A DNA stretch of 46,547 nt from Pseudomonadales bacterium (GTDB lineage Bacteria; Pseudomonadota; Gammaproteobacteria; Pseudomonadales; UBA5518): positions 1 to 46,547 of the forward strand of contig JAJVIG010000015.1 of assembly GCA_022072145.1 (NCBI GenBank). The letters run 5' to 3'. Of this stretch, positions 9,601 through 16,800 are shown in pieces. A program made the translations under genes and the position numbers. The notes under the pieces were generated by a model, which saw nothing but the letters and a program-made list of their open reading frames with translations, did not search any database and was not told where the DNA came from. How positions within the stretch are numbered: position 1 is the first letter of the stretch; each line of letters starts with the position of its first letter.

Positions 9601-9703
9601 GGAACCGGAAACCTACGCGCCGAACGTGCAGTCCGGCACCGATCCCTCGCTGTACGACGTGATCGGCCGCCGTCTGTTCGGCCAGATCCAGATGAAGTTC
9701 TGA
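6629..9703 (+). CDS. TonB-dependent outer-membrane receptor (no STN domain)
   Basis: Receptor of 1024 residues. The signal peptide is at 1-24 (cleavage after ALA-QS) and a TonB-box-like IEEVVVTGSRIKR follows at about 32-44. The plug carries VDLRGLGSNRNLVLIDGRR and the segment ITGGAGAVYGADAVAGAVNIK. The barrel ends in IQMKF with a C-terminal Phe. The start has AAGGGGA at 6616-6622. It differs from the upstream receptor by lacking an STN domain, so it should transport but not signal. The barrel is rich in Asn, Tyr and Gly loops, and this type often sits next to TPR-sulfotransferase genes, as here. The ligand is unknown. A hairpin plus T-run closes the unit. Confidence 0.93.
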   Translation: MYRKSRLAMAVAIASTGSMPALAQSDQSADRIEEVVVTGSRIKRQDYVANSPISTVSAEQLKITSATTLDKYLNTLPQVNPAGGSTSNNPGNNGQSNVDLRGLGSNRNLVLIDGRRAMPSASDMTVDLNTIPAALIESMEVITGGAGAVYGADAVAGAVNIKLKKDFEGFDFRYSHSDSEQHNDAKDYQLSAVWGGNFADDRGNAVIALDHAWREGMIKNQRDFSANATSTTSFLPEGLLQGSSGNQIPQSAIDTLFARADYGGHAPGSTNATLLGLNTDGSLFSRGVFNSPLDVLNWRYPIDGNINSNLFPDLYSYNFDFVNILTLPLERDSVMAKMNYKFDNSIEAFTQFGYTEYKSVTALAPTPWPTITTQSPTGNNPNRATSALIENGKSVANAAIIPVTNPFIPADLAYLLSQRTGDNTSLVGSGATEPFLMRTRLLDGGLRESIYENKVVQFMAGARGDLPDLPFGSDWSWEGYLMEGRTYIDESQTGNIDTNKALGLLAAADGGASVCSGGLNIFGRNPVSAECVDYLQLSNTVSTEFQQQIAQGFVSGNLFEMPAGPLAVVLGYEIRMFEYELDPGSAAGPISGLNAQTPASGENSFKDWFAEVGIPIVRDAPFAAAVDLTLGYRLSSYEFEDSLNGVKGDEVDDSTYKAELSWKIDDTWRARASYQRAVRAPNFDELFDGGGSNPQYFDPCSVDSAARNGPNAAQVRQLCLDTGVAPGAIDSYIQTPGNQIGVTITGNTALDSEEADTYTLGLVFQSPWDGALANLQATIDWYRIKIKSPILDTSANILVADCYNYYGNNPSYDASMPACQSVLRFGGDIIWISPPADAFFPGSPAYYYPGVNAGVIDTSGFDFAVAYGVDLPVGHLDLSMLWTYVTEFKQSDGTGLPTIDYAGTVSYFGEPLGSSYPEWKGMMMASYSVSDFVFDLRANYIDGMENRAGKQFPGEKSFTGTDSILYWDLSGAYTWRDTFTIRLGVENLTDEEPETYAPNVQSGTDPSLYDVIGRRLFGQIQMKF

Positions 9704-9710
9704 CGACGAC

Positions 9711-9738
9711 GCCCCCGCGGATTCCGGTCCGCGGGGGC
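9711..9738 (+). other. Perfect 11-bp hairpin after the TonB receptor
   Basis: Arms at 9711-9721 and 9728-9738 are exact inverted repeats around a 6-base loop. No T-run follows on either strand, so it is a stabilising 3' hairpin or part of a two-hairpin termination region rather than a terminator by itself. Confidence 0.6.
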
Positions 9739-9773
9739 ACCGCCCGGTCAGCGCGGCAGGACGCCGCTTCCGG

Positions 9774-9805
9774 AGGCCCGCAGGCTCTGCCCGCGGGCCT
9801 TTTTT
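9774..9805 (+). terminator. Rho-independent terminator for the TonB-receptor operon
   Basis: Stem arms AGGCCCGC (9774-9781) and GCGGGCCT (9793-9800) with an 11-base loop, followed by TTTTTT at 9800-9805. The T-run ends at the first base of the convergent gene's stop codon, so the two operons meet end to end here. Confidence 0.8.
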
Positions 9806-11292
9806 CATTCCCGGTAGCGCAGACCGCTGCGCTCCAGCGCCTCGCGCAAACCGCGCGAGGCATACGGAAAGCGGTTCGCCGCACCGACCTGCCCGGTGCC
9901 TATGGGGCGTCTGACCTGCGCGAAACTCAGCGTCGACACGGCACGTCCGGAACGCTCCGGATGCCGCGTGGCAGGATCGTCCTCGAGACCGCAGGCCCGC
10001 AGCAGACGGGCGATCTCCCAGTCCGGATCGGCCACCAGATCCTCGTAATCGACGTTGACGATCCAGCCGGGAAAGCGCTCCGCCCACTGGTCCATCACGC
10101 GCTCGTAGGCCACGATGTAGCGCGCGATCCAGGCCGGATCGGCGATCCACGGCGTATCCGCACCGAAGCTGGAACGCCACAGGGACCACGCGACGTCGAG
10201 CGGGTCGCGCCGGCACCGGACCACGCTCGCGCGCGGGAAAGCCCGCCGGATCACGGCCAGGCGCAGGTGGTTGGTCAGCATCTTGTCGGTGAAGCAGGCG
10301 CCAACGCCGAAGCGCTCGTCGCCCAGTGCCAGGTAGCGTTCCCGGATTCCGTCCCAGGGATCAGTCCCGCGCTGTCCCCGACCGGCGACGAAGGCATCCA
10401 GACTGCTTCGCGTGAAATCGCCCAGCGCATGACGCATCAGCGGCAGGAACTTCAGCTCTCCGCCACCGGCGATGCGCGGGTGGCGGGACAGGATCTGTTC
10501 GACCAGCGTGGTTCCCGAGCGCGGCGGCCCGAGCACGAACACGACCCGTGCGCTGCGATGCTCCGGATCGCCGGCCTGGGCGAGCTGCGTGTCATCGAGC
10601 GCCGCCAGCGACGCATTCGCTGCCGCGTCCAGCGCATCGGGATCGAAACGCAGCGACTCGCGCCGCAGCGCGGCGGTGTAATCCAGCACGGTCGCGGCGC
10701 CGGCGTCGTCACCGCAATCGCTCACCGCCTTCGCCAGCGCCCAGGCGGCGGCGATGCGCGATCCGAACGGGGCGTTGGCGAGTTCGTGCTGCAGGCGGTG
10801 CAGCCGATCGATCTCGGGCTCGCCGGCGCGGAAGTCATGCAGTTGCGCGTAGCGCTCCCACAGCGAAGGGTTCGACGGTTCCTGCTCGAGCAACCCCCTG
10901 ACCAATGCCTCCGCCTCGTCGAGGCGCCCGGCGAACATCAGCATGCGCGACAGTCGATAGAGTTCCATCAGCGACAGCTGTCCCGCCCGTGCCGCGGGCG
11001 CCAGCACCGCGACGGCTTCCTCGGCGCGCCCGGTGGCCTCCAGTGCACGCGCGAGGATGAACGCGGTCGGCACGCTCTTCGGTGTCTGCTGCCAGAGGCA
11101 ACGCGCCGCCCCGAGCGCCGCATCGTCGTCGTCGAGTTCGGCGCACAAGCGCGTCAGGCGTGCCCAGTGTTCCGCGAGCGGCTGCCCGGCGGCGAGCAGC
11201 TCGCGCACGAGGCCGGTCGCGCGAAAGCCGTCGCCGGCAGCGGCGGCGGCCAGTGCCGGTTCGATCATCACCGCACGGTCGGTCTCGTTCAT
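9805..11292 (-). CDS. TPR-like/sulfotransferase family protein (tandem copy 1)
   Basis: A 495-residue protein. The N-terminal half (about 1-235) is helical and Ala/Leu-rich with TPR-like repeats. The C-terminal half is a sulfotransferase (Sulfotransfer_3 type), with a 5'-phosphosulfate loop GPPRSGTT at 255-262, FTDKML near 334-339 and a 3'-phosphate motif CRRDPLDVAWS at 360-370. Such enzymes transfer sulfate from PAPS to hydroxyls or tyrosines; the acceptor is unknown. AGGAGA precedes the ATG. It is the last gene of a three-sulfotransferase run and is clearly paralogous to its neighbour: both share HPERS, TLSFAQVR and PIGT blocks near the C-terminus. No signal peptide is seen, so it is probably cytoplasmic. 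Confidence 0.88.
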   Translation of the reverse strand: MNETDRAVMIEPALAAAAAGDGFRATGLVRELLAAGQPLAEHWARLTRLCAELDDDDAALGAARCLWQQTPKSVPTAFILARALEATGRAEEAVAVLAPAARAGQLSLMELYRLSRMLMFAGRLDEAEALVRGLLEQEPSNPSLWERYAQLHDFRAGEPEIDRLHRLQHELANAPFGSRIAAAWALAKAVSDCGDDAGAATVLDYTAALRRESLRFDPDALDAAANASLAALDDTQLAQAGDPEHRSARVVFVLGPPRSGTTLVEQILSRHPRIAGGGELKFLPLMRHALGDFTRSSLDAFVAGRGQRGTDPWDGIRERYLALGDERFGVGACFTDKMLTNHLRLAVIRRAFPRASVVRCRRDPLDVAWSLWRSSFGADTPWIADPAWIARYIVAYERVMDQWAERFPGWIVNVDYEDLVADPDWEIARLLRACGLEDDPATRHPERSGRAVSTLSFAQVRRPIGTGQVGAANRFPYASRGLREALERSGLRYRE

Positions 11293-11322
11293 GGTCTCTC
11301 CTGGCGTTGTGCCGCGGACTGG

Positions 11323-12816
11323 TCAACCGCCATCCAGGCCCTCGGCGCGCAGCGCCTGCCGCAGGACGCGGGTAGAGAGCGGAAACGCGGCCGCGGCCCC
11401 CACGCTGCGCGTACCGATGGGTTCGCGCACTTGCGCGAAACTCAGCGTCGCTACCGGGCGTTGCGAGCGCTCGGGATGGCGCGTCGCGGGCGCATCCGGC
11501 AGCCCGCAGTGTGCCAGCAGGCGCGGAATCTCGGTGTCGGGTGCGCGCGCCAGCGACTCGTAGCCGACGGTGGCGATCGCATCCGGATAGCGGCGCCGCC
11601 ACGCGTGCATCGCGCGACGGTAGCCCGCGACGTACAGCGCGATCCCTGCCGGCGAGTTCGCCCACGCGGACTCGGAGTCGAACTGGCCGCGCCAACACGA
11701 CCACGCGATGTCGAGCGGGTCGCGCTCGAGGTACACGATGCGAGCTCCCGGCAAGGCGCGCCGGATCGCCTCGACGCGGTAGACGTTCGACAGCAGCTTG
11801 TCCGTGAACCGTCGTCCGCTTCCGAAGCGCTCTGCAGCCAACAGCAGATAGCGGCTGCCGAACACCCGCCACGCATCGTCCAGCCGTGCCCCGGACGGCA
11901 TCGCGGCGGCGAAGCGCTCCAGGCTGGCGCTGCCGCAGTCACCCAGTTCCCGCGTGGCGAGCCAGAAGCAGCGCAGTTCCCCGCCACCGGCGATCTGCGG
12001 GTGACAACCCAGGATCTGGTCGACGAGCGACGTGCCAGAACGCGCCGCACCGAGGACGAAGATCGGCAATGGTGAGGGATCACCGGTGACGCGATCCCCT
12101 GCAGGCGCGGCGCAGTGCGTCTCGATGTCTGCGATCGTCGCCCGCAGGGCGCCGGGATCGAAGGGATGACGCTCGCGGTTCGCTACTGCCTTCTCCTGCA
12201 GCGCGGCGGCGGCGCCGGCATCGTCGCCGCTGTCGACGCACATGCGGGCGAGCGCACCCGCCAGCCCAGCGCGTGCTGCCGACGAGGCAGTTGCACCACG
12301 GCGCAGCAGCGCGCGCAGTGCGTCGATCCCGGCCTCGCGATCCGTGGGACGGCCGGTCTGCGCCAGCCGTTCCCACAGCATCGGGTCTTCCGGGTGGCGG
12401 GGCAGCAGTTCGCGCGCAATGCCGTGCGCTTCGGCGAGCCGCCCCGCGAACATCAGCATCCGCGACAGCCGGAAACTCTGCTGATCGTCGAGTCGCGCGC
12501 CTGCGTGCAACGGCACCAGCAGCGCGACCGCCTCGTCGGCCTGGCCGTGGTCGGTCAAGGCCTCGGCGAGTGCGACCACCGCATCCACAGCCTCCGGCGC
12601 GTCCGCGTGCAGGCGCCGCGCCGCCAGCAGCCGTCCGTGATCGTCGCCGATGCGCCCCGCAAGGCGCATCACCGCCGCCCATCCACGGCGCGGAGCCCCG
12701 GGAGCGGCGACAGTATCGCGCACCACGGCCAGCGCGTCCCAGCAGCGCCCCGCACGCGCCAGTTCCTCGGCCGTCGCCAAGGGGTCGTCGCGACCGGCTG
12801 CAGGGCACACGCTCAT
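11323..12816 (-). CDS. TPR-like/sulfotransferase family protein (tandem copy 2)
   Basis: A 497-residue paralogue of the downstream gene. The TPR-like N-terminal half includes SFRLSRMLMFAGRLAEA near 114-130, matching LYRLSRMLMFAGRLDEA in the other copy. The sulfotransferase half has a PAPS loop GAARSGTS at 256-263 and a 3'-phosphate motif YLERDPLDIAWS. The loop carries Ala-Ala where copy 1 has Pro-Pro, so specificity may have drifted. I chose the ATG at 12816 because it overlaps the upstream gene's stop codon (ATGA); the open frame extends further but only as a shadow of that gene. Tandem duplication followed by divergence is the simplest explanation. Confidence 0.87.
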   Translation of the reverse strand: MSVCPAAGRDDPLATAEELARAGRCWDALAVVRDTVAAPGAPRRGWAAVMRLAGRIGDDHGRLLAARRLHADAPEAVDAVVALAEALTDHGQADEAVALLVPLHAGARLDDQQSFRLSRMLMFAGRLAEAHGIARELLPRHPEDPMLWERLAQTGRPTDREAGIDALRALLRRGATASSAARAGLAGALARMCVDSGDDAGAAAALQEKAVANRERHPFDPGALRATIADIETHCAAPAGDRVTGDPSPLPIFVLGAARSGTSLVDQILGCHPQIAGGGELRCFWLATRELGDCGSASLERFAAAMPSGARLDDAWRVFGSRYLLLAAERFGSGRRFTDKLLSNVYRVEAIRRALPGARIVYLERDPLDIAWSCWRGQFDSESAWANSPAGIALYVAGYRRAMHAWRRRYPDAIATVGYESLARAPDTEIPRLLAHCGLPDAPATRHPERSQRPVATLSFAQVREPIGTRSVGAAAAFPLSTRVLRQALRAEGLDGG

Positions 12817-14834
12817 CCGGCGTTCTCGGCAGCGGAGCGTACGGCGGCCCCCGGTTCGGGGTAACCGAACCGCCGCACCCAGGGCGCCAGCAGCGGCAAC
12901 GCCGGGCCAAGGTGCCCCGCATAACGCTGCCAGCGTCCGATCGAACGCGAATAGAGACCCTCGGCGACCTGCGCGTAACTCGGCGTGCCGATGCGCCCGC
13001 GCTCGATCGCGGTGCGCTGGTGCGCGAGCACACCGGGGTGCCAATCGAGCTCGAGGAAATCGAGCACGGCGCGCATCCCGGCTTGCGCGTCCTGCACGAG
13101 TCGCTCGTAATGCAGTTCGTGCACCCGCAGCGGCAGACAGTCACGGCATCGGGTCCAGTAATCCATGATGCGATCGTAGAGCAGTGCGGTGTCCGCGATG
13201 TCGAGGAAGCTCGCCCCGACCTCGTTGACCCACAGGTTCTGCATGAAGCAGCTGAGCACGACATCGCAGGGATGCCGCACGCAGAACACGAAACGCGCGT
13301 CGGGAAACACCCGGTGGATGAAACCCGCAAGGGTGAGGTGCAGCGGCGATTTGTCGATCACACAGGGCGCGTCCCGGGTCTCCGGGATCGCGTCCAGGCC
13401 CTCGAAGTAGCGCGCACGCAAGGCACCCGCGCTCGCGGCGTCGAGCCCCGCCACCGAGAGCGGATCGCCGAGCGCTTCGGCCACCTGCGGCAGCAGCCGT
13501 GACTCCTCGAGCACAAACACGTCCGGATGGCCGAGCAGCATCGTGTCGAGCAGCGTCGTTCCGGAGCGCGGGAAGCCGACCAGGAACACCGGTGCGCGGC
13601 GGCGCGTGTCGAGCTCGAGCGCCGACCACGCCCGCACCTGCTCCGGGGACATGTGATCGCGCAGCCGTTCGATGTGGCGCACATAACGCAGGCGCTCGTG
13701 CACGCGCGATCCGGGCTCGGCGGCCCGCAAGCGGTTCATCTCGCCGAAGTGGCGGAATGCCGCTTCGACATCGCCACGACGATCGGCGATTTCACCAAGC
13801 AGTTGGGCGCGCTGGTTCTGCACCAGCGGTTCCGCGTTCGCCGCGGGATCGAGCAACGCGAGCGCCTCGTCGAGCCGGCCTTCGCGCTTCAGCAGCCGCG
13901 CCTGCACTACCGGCAGCGCCCGTGGCGGCACACCGGCCGACTCGGCACGCTGCAGCAACGCGCGCAGATCGTCGACGCGGTTGCTCTCCTCGAGCAGAAC
14001 GCCGTAATAGAGGTACGTGGCCGGGTCGCGCGGATCGAGCGCGAGGGAGCGTTCGTACGCCGCCTCGGCTTCCGGCATGCGCTCCAGCGCCACCAGCGTC
14101 AGCGCGAGCCGCGCAACGGCACGCGCATGGCGCGGGTCGAGGGCCACGGCCCGCTGCAACGGCGCCAGTGATTCCTCGTGACGCCCCATCGCGGCGAGCG
14201 TGACACCGAGTTCGAACAGTGCTTCCATCGACGTCGGGTCAGCGCGCGCGGCGTGGTCGAAAGCGGCCAGCGCCTCGTCGAATCGTTTCGCGACGAGCAG
14301 CGCGCGGCCCAGGTTGAGCTGACAGACCGCGAGCTGCGGCCGCAACCGTACCGCGCGCTGCAGCGCGGCGACCGCGGCATCGGGGTCGCCGGCGTCGCGC
14401 AGTGCATTGCCGAGGTTGTTCCACGCCTCGACGAAATCCGCCCGCATCGTGACGGCGCGCCGGTAGGCCTGCACCGCCTCCGGCGCACGACCCGCCGCGC
14501 GCAGAATGTCGCCGCGCATCCGTTCGATATCGGGTCCGGACCCGTCGACACACACCGCCAGCGCCTCTTCATGGCGCGCCAGCGAGGTCAGTGCACGCGC
14601 CAGGTTGAGCCGCGTGGTGGTGCGTCGGGGATCATGGTGCAGCGAGCGCTCCAGCCACTCGACGCCCCGTTCCAGATCCCCGTCCTGGCAGAACAGGGCG
14701 CCCAGCAACTGACAGAGGCCCGCGTCGTGCGGGTGCAGTTCGAGAGCCTGTTCGGCGACACGGCGCGCGCCCGTGCGATCGCCCCGACCCAGCAGTTCGG
14801 CGCCCCGTCGCAGCGCCGTCGCCGCATCGATCAT
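12813..14834 (-). CDS. TPR-repeat sulfotransferase, long form
   Basis: A 673-residue protein. About 370 residues form roughly ten TPR units (for example VEAWNNLGNALRDAGDPDAA near 135-154, then similar units to about 370). A sulfotransferase domain follows, with PAPS loop GFPRSGTT at 420-427, DKSPLH, and a 3'-phosphate motif CVRHPCDVVLSCF. This architecture is known as TPR-containing sulfotransferase and is often found near TonB receptors. Conserved GTPSYAQVAEGLYSRSIGRW lies near the C-terminus. The long TPR array suggests docking of a peptide or protein partner. It is first in the three-gene run and its stop overlaps the next start. No strong ribosome site is visible before this ATG, so the start is moderately certain. 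Confidence 0.9.
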   Translation of the reverse strand: MIDAATALRRGAELLGRGDRTGARRVAEQALELHPHDAGLCQLLGALFCQDGDLERGVEWLERSLHHDPRRTTTRLNLARALTSLARHEEALAVCVDGSGPDIERMRGDILRAAGRAPEAVQAYRRAVTMRADFVEAWNNLGNALRDAGDPDAAVAALQRAVRLRPQLAVCQLNLGRALLVAKRFDEALAAFDHAARADPTSMEALFELGVTLAAMGRHEESLAPLQRAVALDPRHARAVARLALTLVALERMPEAEAAYERSLALDPRDPATYLYYGVLLEESNRVDDLRALLQRAESAGVPPRALPVVQARLLKREGRLDEALALLDPAANAEPLVQNQRAQLLGEIADRRGDVEAAFRHFGEMNRLRAAEPGSRVHERLRYVRHIERLRDHMSPEQVRAWSALELDTRRRAPVFLVGFPRSGTTLLDTMLLGHPDVFVLEESRLLPQVAEALGDPLSVAGLDAASAGALRARYFEGLDAIPETRDAPCVIDKSPLHLTLAGFIHRVFPDARFVFCVRHPCDVVLSCFMQNLWVNEVGASFLDIADTALLYDRIMDYWTRCRDCLPLRVHELHYERLVQDAQAGMRAVLDFLELDWHPGVLAHQRTAIERGRIGTPSYAQVAEGLYSRSIGRWQRYAGHLGPALPLLAPWVRRFGYPEPGAAVRSAAENAG

Positions 14835-14911
14835 CGGCAGGACCGATCGATCGTACCGATCGTGACGGCAGCCGGTGGGCCGACCGGCACAGGCCGTGCG
14901 CTGTACATCGT

Positions 14912-15226
14912 CTACAACGCGCGCCGCACCGGCTCGGCCAACAGCACGCCGGCCATGCAGGCGAGCATCAGCGCGGCGCCTATCCAGGTGATCTGGGCGG
15001 CCTCGACGAGCACGTGCAGGAACGGCTCCAGCGGGAACTGCGACGCGGCGATCGCCGAACCGGTGGCCGCGCCGGTCAGCACGATCCAGTCCTTTTCCTT
15101 CACGACCCGCGGCGCGGGCGCCGGTGGCAGCGCCGCCATCACGCGCTGCGTGAATCCGCGGTCCTCGATGCGCGGCTCGTGCACGCGCAGCGCGCGGGCG
15201 AGCCAGTCGTCGTCATGTGCCGTCAT
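14912..15226 (-). CDS. Small two-span membrane protein, probable anti-sigma factor
   Basis: A 104-residue protein whose start overlaps the end of the ECF sigma gene by 14 bases. The N-terminal 30 residues are charged and helical (DDDWLARALRVHEPRIEDRGFTQRVMAAL), followed by two hydrophobic segments at about 47-66 and 77-97. This layout, a short cytoplasmic sigma-binding helix region plus membrane helices next to and overlapping the sigma gene, fits a minimal anti-sigma factor. No ZAS zinc motif (HxxxCxxC) is present. It may belong to a DUF5056-like family, but I am not sure. Function is inferred from context only. Confidence 0.65.
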   Translation of the reverse strand: MTAHDDDWLARALRVHEPRIEDRGFTQRVMAALPPAPAPRVVKEKDWIVLTGAATGSAIAASQFPLEPFLHVLVEAAQITWIGAALMLACMAGVLLAEPVRRAL

Positions 15227-15764
15227 GGTCGAATCCCTCCTGCCAGTCGCTCAGCAACTCCTGCAGTTTCTGGCGGCCGCGCAGCACGTGGGTCTTCACG
15301 GTGCCGATCGGCAAGCCCATTATGTCCGCAATCTCCGGGTGCGAGAACCCGCGTTGCAGCGCCAGATGCACCGCATCGCGCTGCGCCGGCGCCAGCTGCC
15401 CCAGCGCGGCTTCGTAATCCTCCATGAACCCGCGCCGCTCGGCACCGTCGCCGGTCAGCGCGTGGTGCTCGGCCACCTCTTCGGTGAGCGGCTCGTGGCG
15501 GCGCGCCTCGCTGAGGAAGCAGCGGTACCCGATGCGGTACAGCCAGGTGCGAAAACCGCTGTCACCGCGAAACGCCGCCAGCGCCCGATACGCCCGGATG
15601 AAGGTTTCTTGGGCCAGGTCGTCGGCGAGCGCGGCGTTGCCGTGCGTGAAGCGCCGCAGCGTGGCGCGCAGCGCCGACTGGTGGCGCTCGACCAGCGCGC
15701 CGAAGGCCTGACGTCCGTCAGGCCCCAGCGCGCGCGCCACCAGCTGTTCGTCGCTCGCGTCCAT
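15213..15764 (-). CDS. ECF sigma factor, RpoE-like
   Basis: A 183-residue sigma factor with region 2 (ALADDLAQETFIRAYRALAAF, then FRTWLYRIGYRCFLSEARR) and region 4 (LAPAQRDAVHLALQRGFSHPEIA, then LPIGTVKTHVLRGRQKLQE). It is distinct from the FecI-like factor at 1182. It lies 19 bases downstream of the DUF6249-like gene and overlaps the putative anti-sigma gene. The signal is unknown. The sulfotransferase genes begin 77 bases beyond the anti-sigma gene on the same strand, so read-through or shared control is possible. Confidence 0.92.
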   Translation of the reverse strand: MDASDEQLVARALGPDGRQAFGALVERHQSALRATLRRFTHGNAALADDLAQETFIRAYRALAAFRGDSGFRTWLYRIGYRCFLSEARRHEPLTEEVAEHHALTGDGAERRGFMEDYEAALGQLAPAQRDAVHLALQRGFSHPEIADIMGLPIGTVKTHVLRGRQKLQELLSDWQEGFDHDGT

Positions 15765-15783
15765 CGCGCGGCGTCCCGGCGTC

Positions 15784-16656
15784 TCAGGCGCCCGGGGTGC
15801 CGGCGGACTGCCTGCGCTCGATGTTCCAGACGGCGAGCTGCGCCACGCCGATGCAGAGCGGGATCAGGCCGAGCGCGGCCACGTCGGCCCCGGCCAGCGC
15901 GAACAGCGCCACCCCGATACCGACGCCCAGCGCCACGTTCGTCATGCCGCGCGACAGCGTGGTCTTGCCGCTGTTCTTGCCCTTGTCGAGCGCATCCAGC
16001 AGCTCCACCGGCACGTCGCGCCCCTGCTCGATGACGCGGTCGATGGTCTGGTGCACCATTTCCCGCTTGCGGCGGTTGTTGGCGCTGACGATCGCCACCA
16101 CCAGTACCGGCCCGCCGAACAACAGCACGATCGCCGCGACCGCGGGAATCAGCTCGGCCCAGTGATCGTCGCGCGCGCGCTCGCGGCGCGGCGGTTCACG
16201 CCCCTCGCGCACCGCCTCGAGCTCGCGCACCGCCGCGCGCAGTTCCTCGAGGTCCTTGGCGTCGATCTCGCGGCGCACCTCCTCGGGCAGGTCGGCCAGC
16301 GCCTGCTCGAGTTCGTTGGCGATGCGGTCCGCGATGCGCCCGGCGATCCGCACCCGCGCCGATTCCTCGTCGTGCTTGCCGTCGACGCTGATCACCAGGC
16401 CGCGCGGATCGTCCTCGCTGCCGCCGATGCGGAGCGAAAAGCCGCCCTCGTCGGCCTCGGCAGCCGGCGGGGCGTCCGCCGAGGCGGGCGGCGGCTCGGT
16501 GCCGGCGGTCTCGGCATCGGCGGCGATCTCGGTGCCAGGCGCGGGTGTGACCGGCGCCGCGGCGGTTTCGTCGGCGGCCCAGCCGGGCGCCGCGCCCAGC
16601 GCCAGCGTGAACGCGGCGCCGAGCAGGCAAACGGAGAGATGACGTGCAATGTTCAT
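15784..16656 (-). CDS. Exported/membrane protein with DUF6249-like C-terminal region
   Basis: A 290-residue protein with a signal peptide (1-27, cleavage after GWA-AD), an Ala/Pro/Glu-rich low-complexity linker at about 30-70, a charged helical region at 95-165 and a first transmembrane span near 168-191. A cytoplasmic loop (NNRRKREMVHQTIDRVIEQG) is followed by two further spans near 238-256 and 260-277. The C-terminal pattern resembles the DUF6249 family, which I recall next to ECF sigma/anti-sigma pairs. The ATG at 16656 was chosen because it opens the signal peptide and has AGGA upstream; the longer frame adds non-coding-looking sequence. It could sense envelope state for the sigma pair, but this is inference. 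Confidence 0.75.
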   Translation of the reverse strand: MNIARHLSVCLLGAAFTLALGAAPGWAADETAAAPVTPAPGTEIAADAETAGTEPPPASADAPPAAEADEGGFSLRIGGSEDDPRGLVISVDGKHDEESARVRIAGRIADRIANELEQALADLPEEVRREIDAKDLEELRAAVRELEAVREGREPPRRERARDDHWAELIPAVAAIVLLFGGPVLVVAIVSANNRRKREMVHQTIDRVIEQGRDVPVELLDALDKGKNSGKTTLSRGMTNVALGVGIGVALFALAGADVAALGLIPLCIGVAQLAVWNIERRQSAGTPGA

Positions 16657-16800
16657 GGCGCGGATCCTCGTCGTTGGGGCGGGAACTGGCCCCGGCCTTC
16701 GACCGGGTCTTGTCCATACAGACGCGGGCGAACGCCGCGTGGATTCAACCACGGTGAAATTCCGTGCGACACCGGACCATGGCGCCGCCACGGTACGGCA

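Noticed and set aside
9961..12075. Plus-strand 704-residue open frame across the sulfotransferases
   Set aside because: It is opposite two well-supported sulfotransferase genes and shows no domain, signal or ribosome site.
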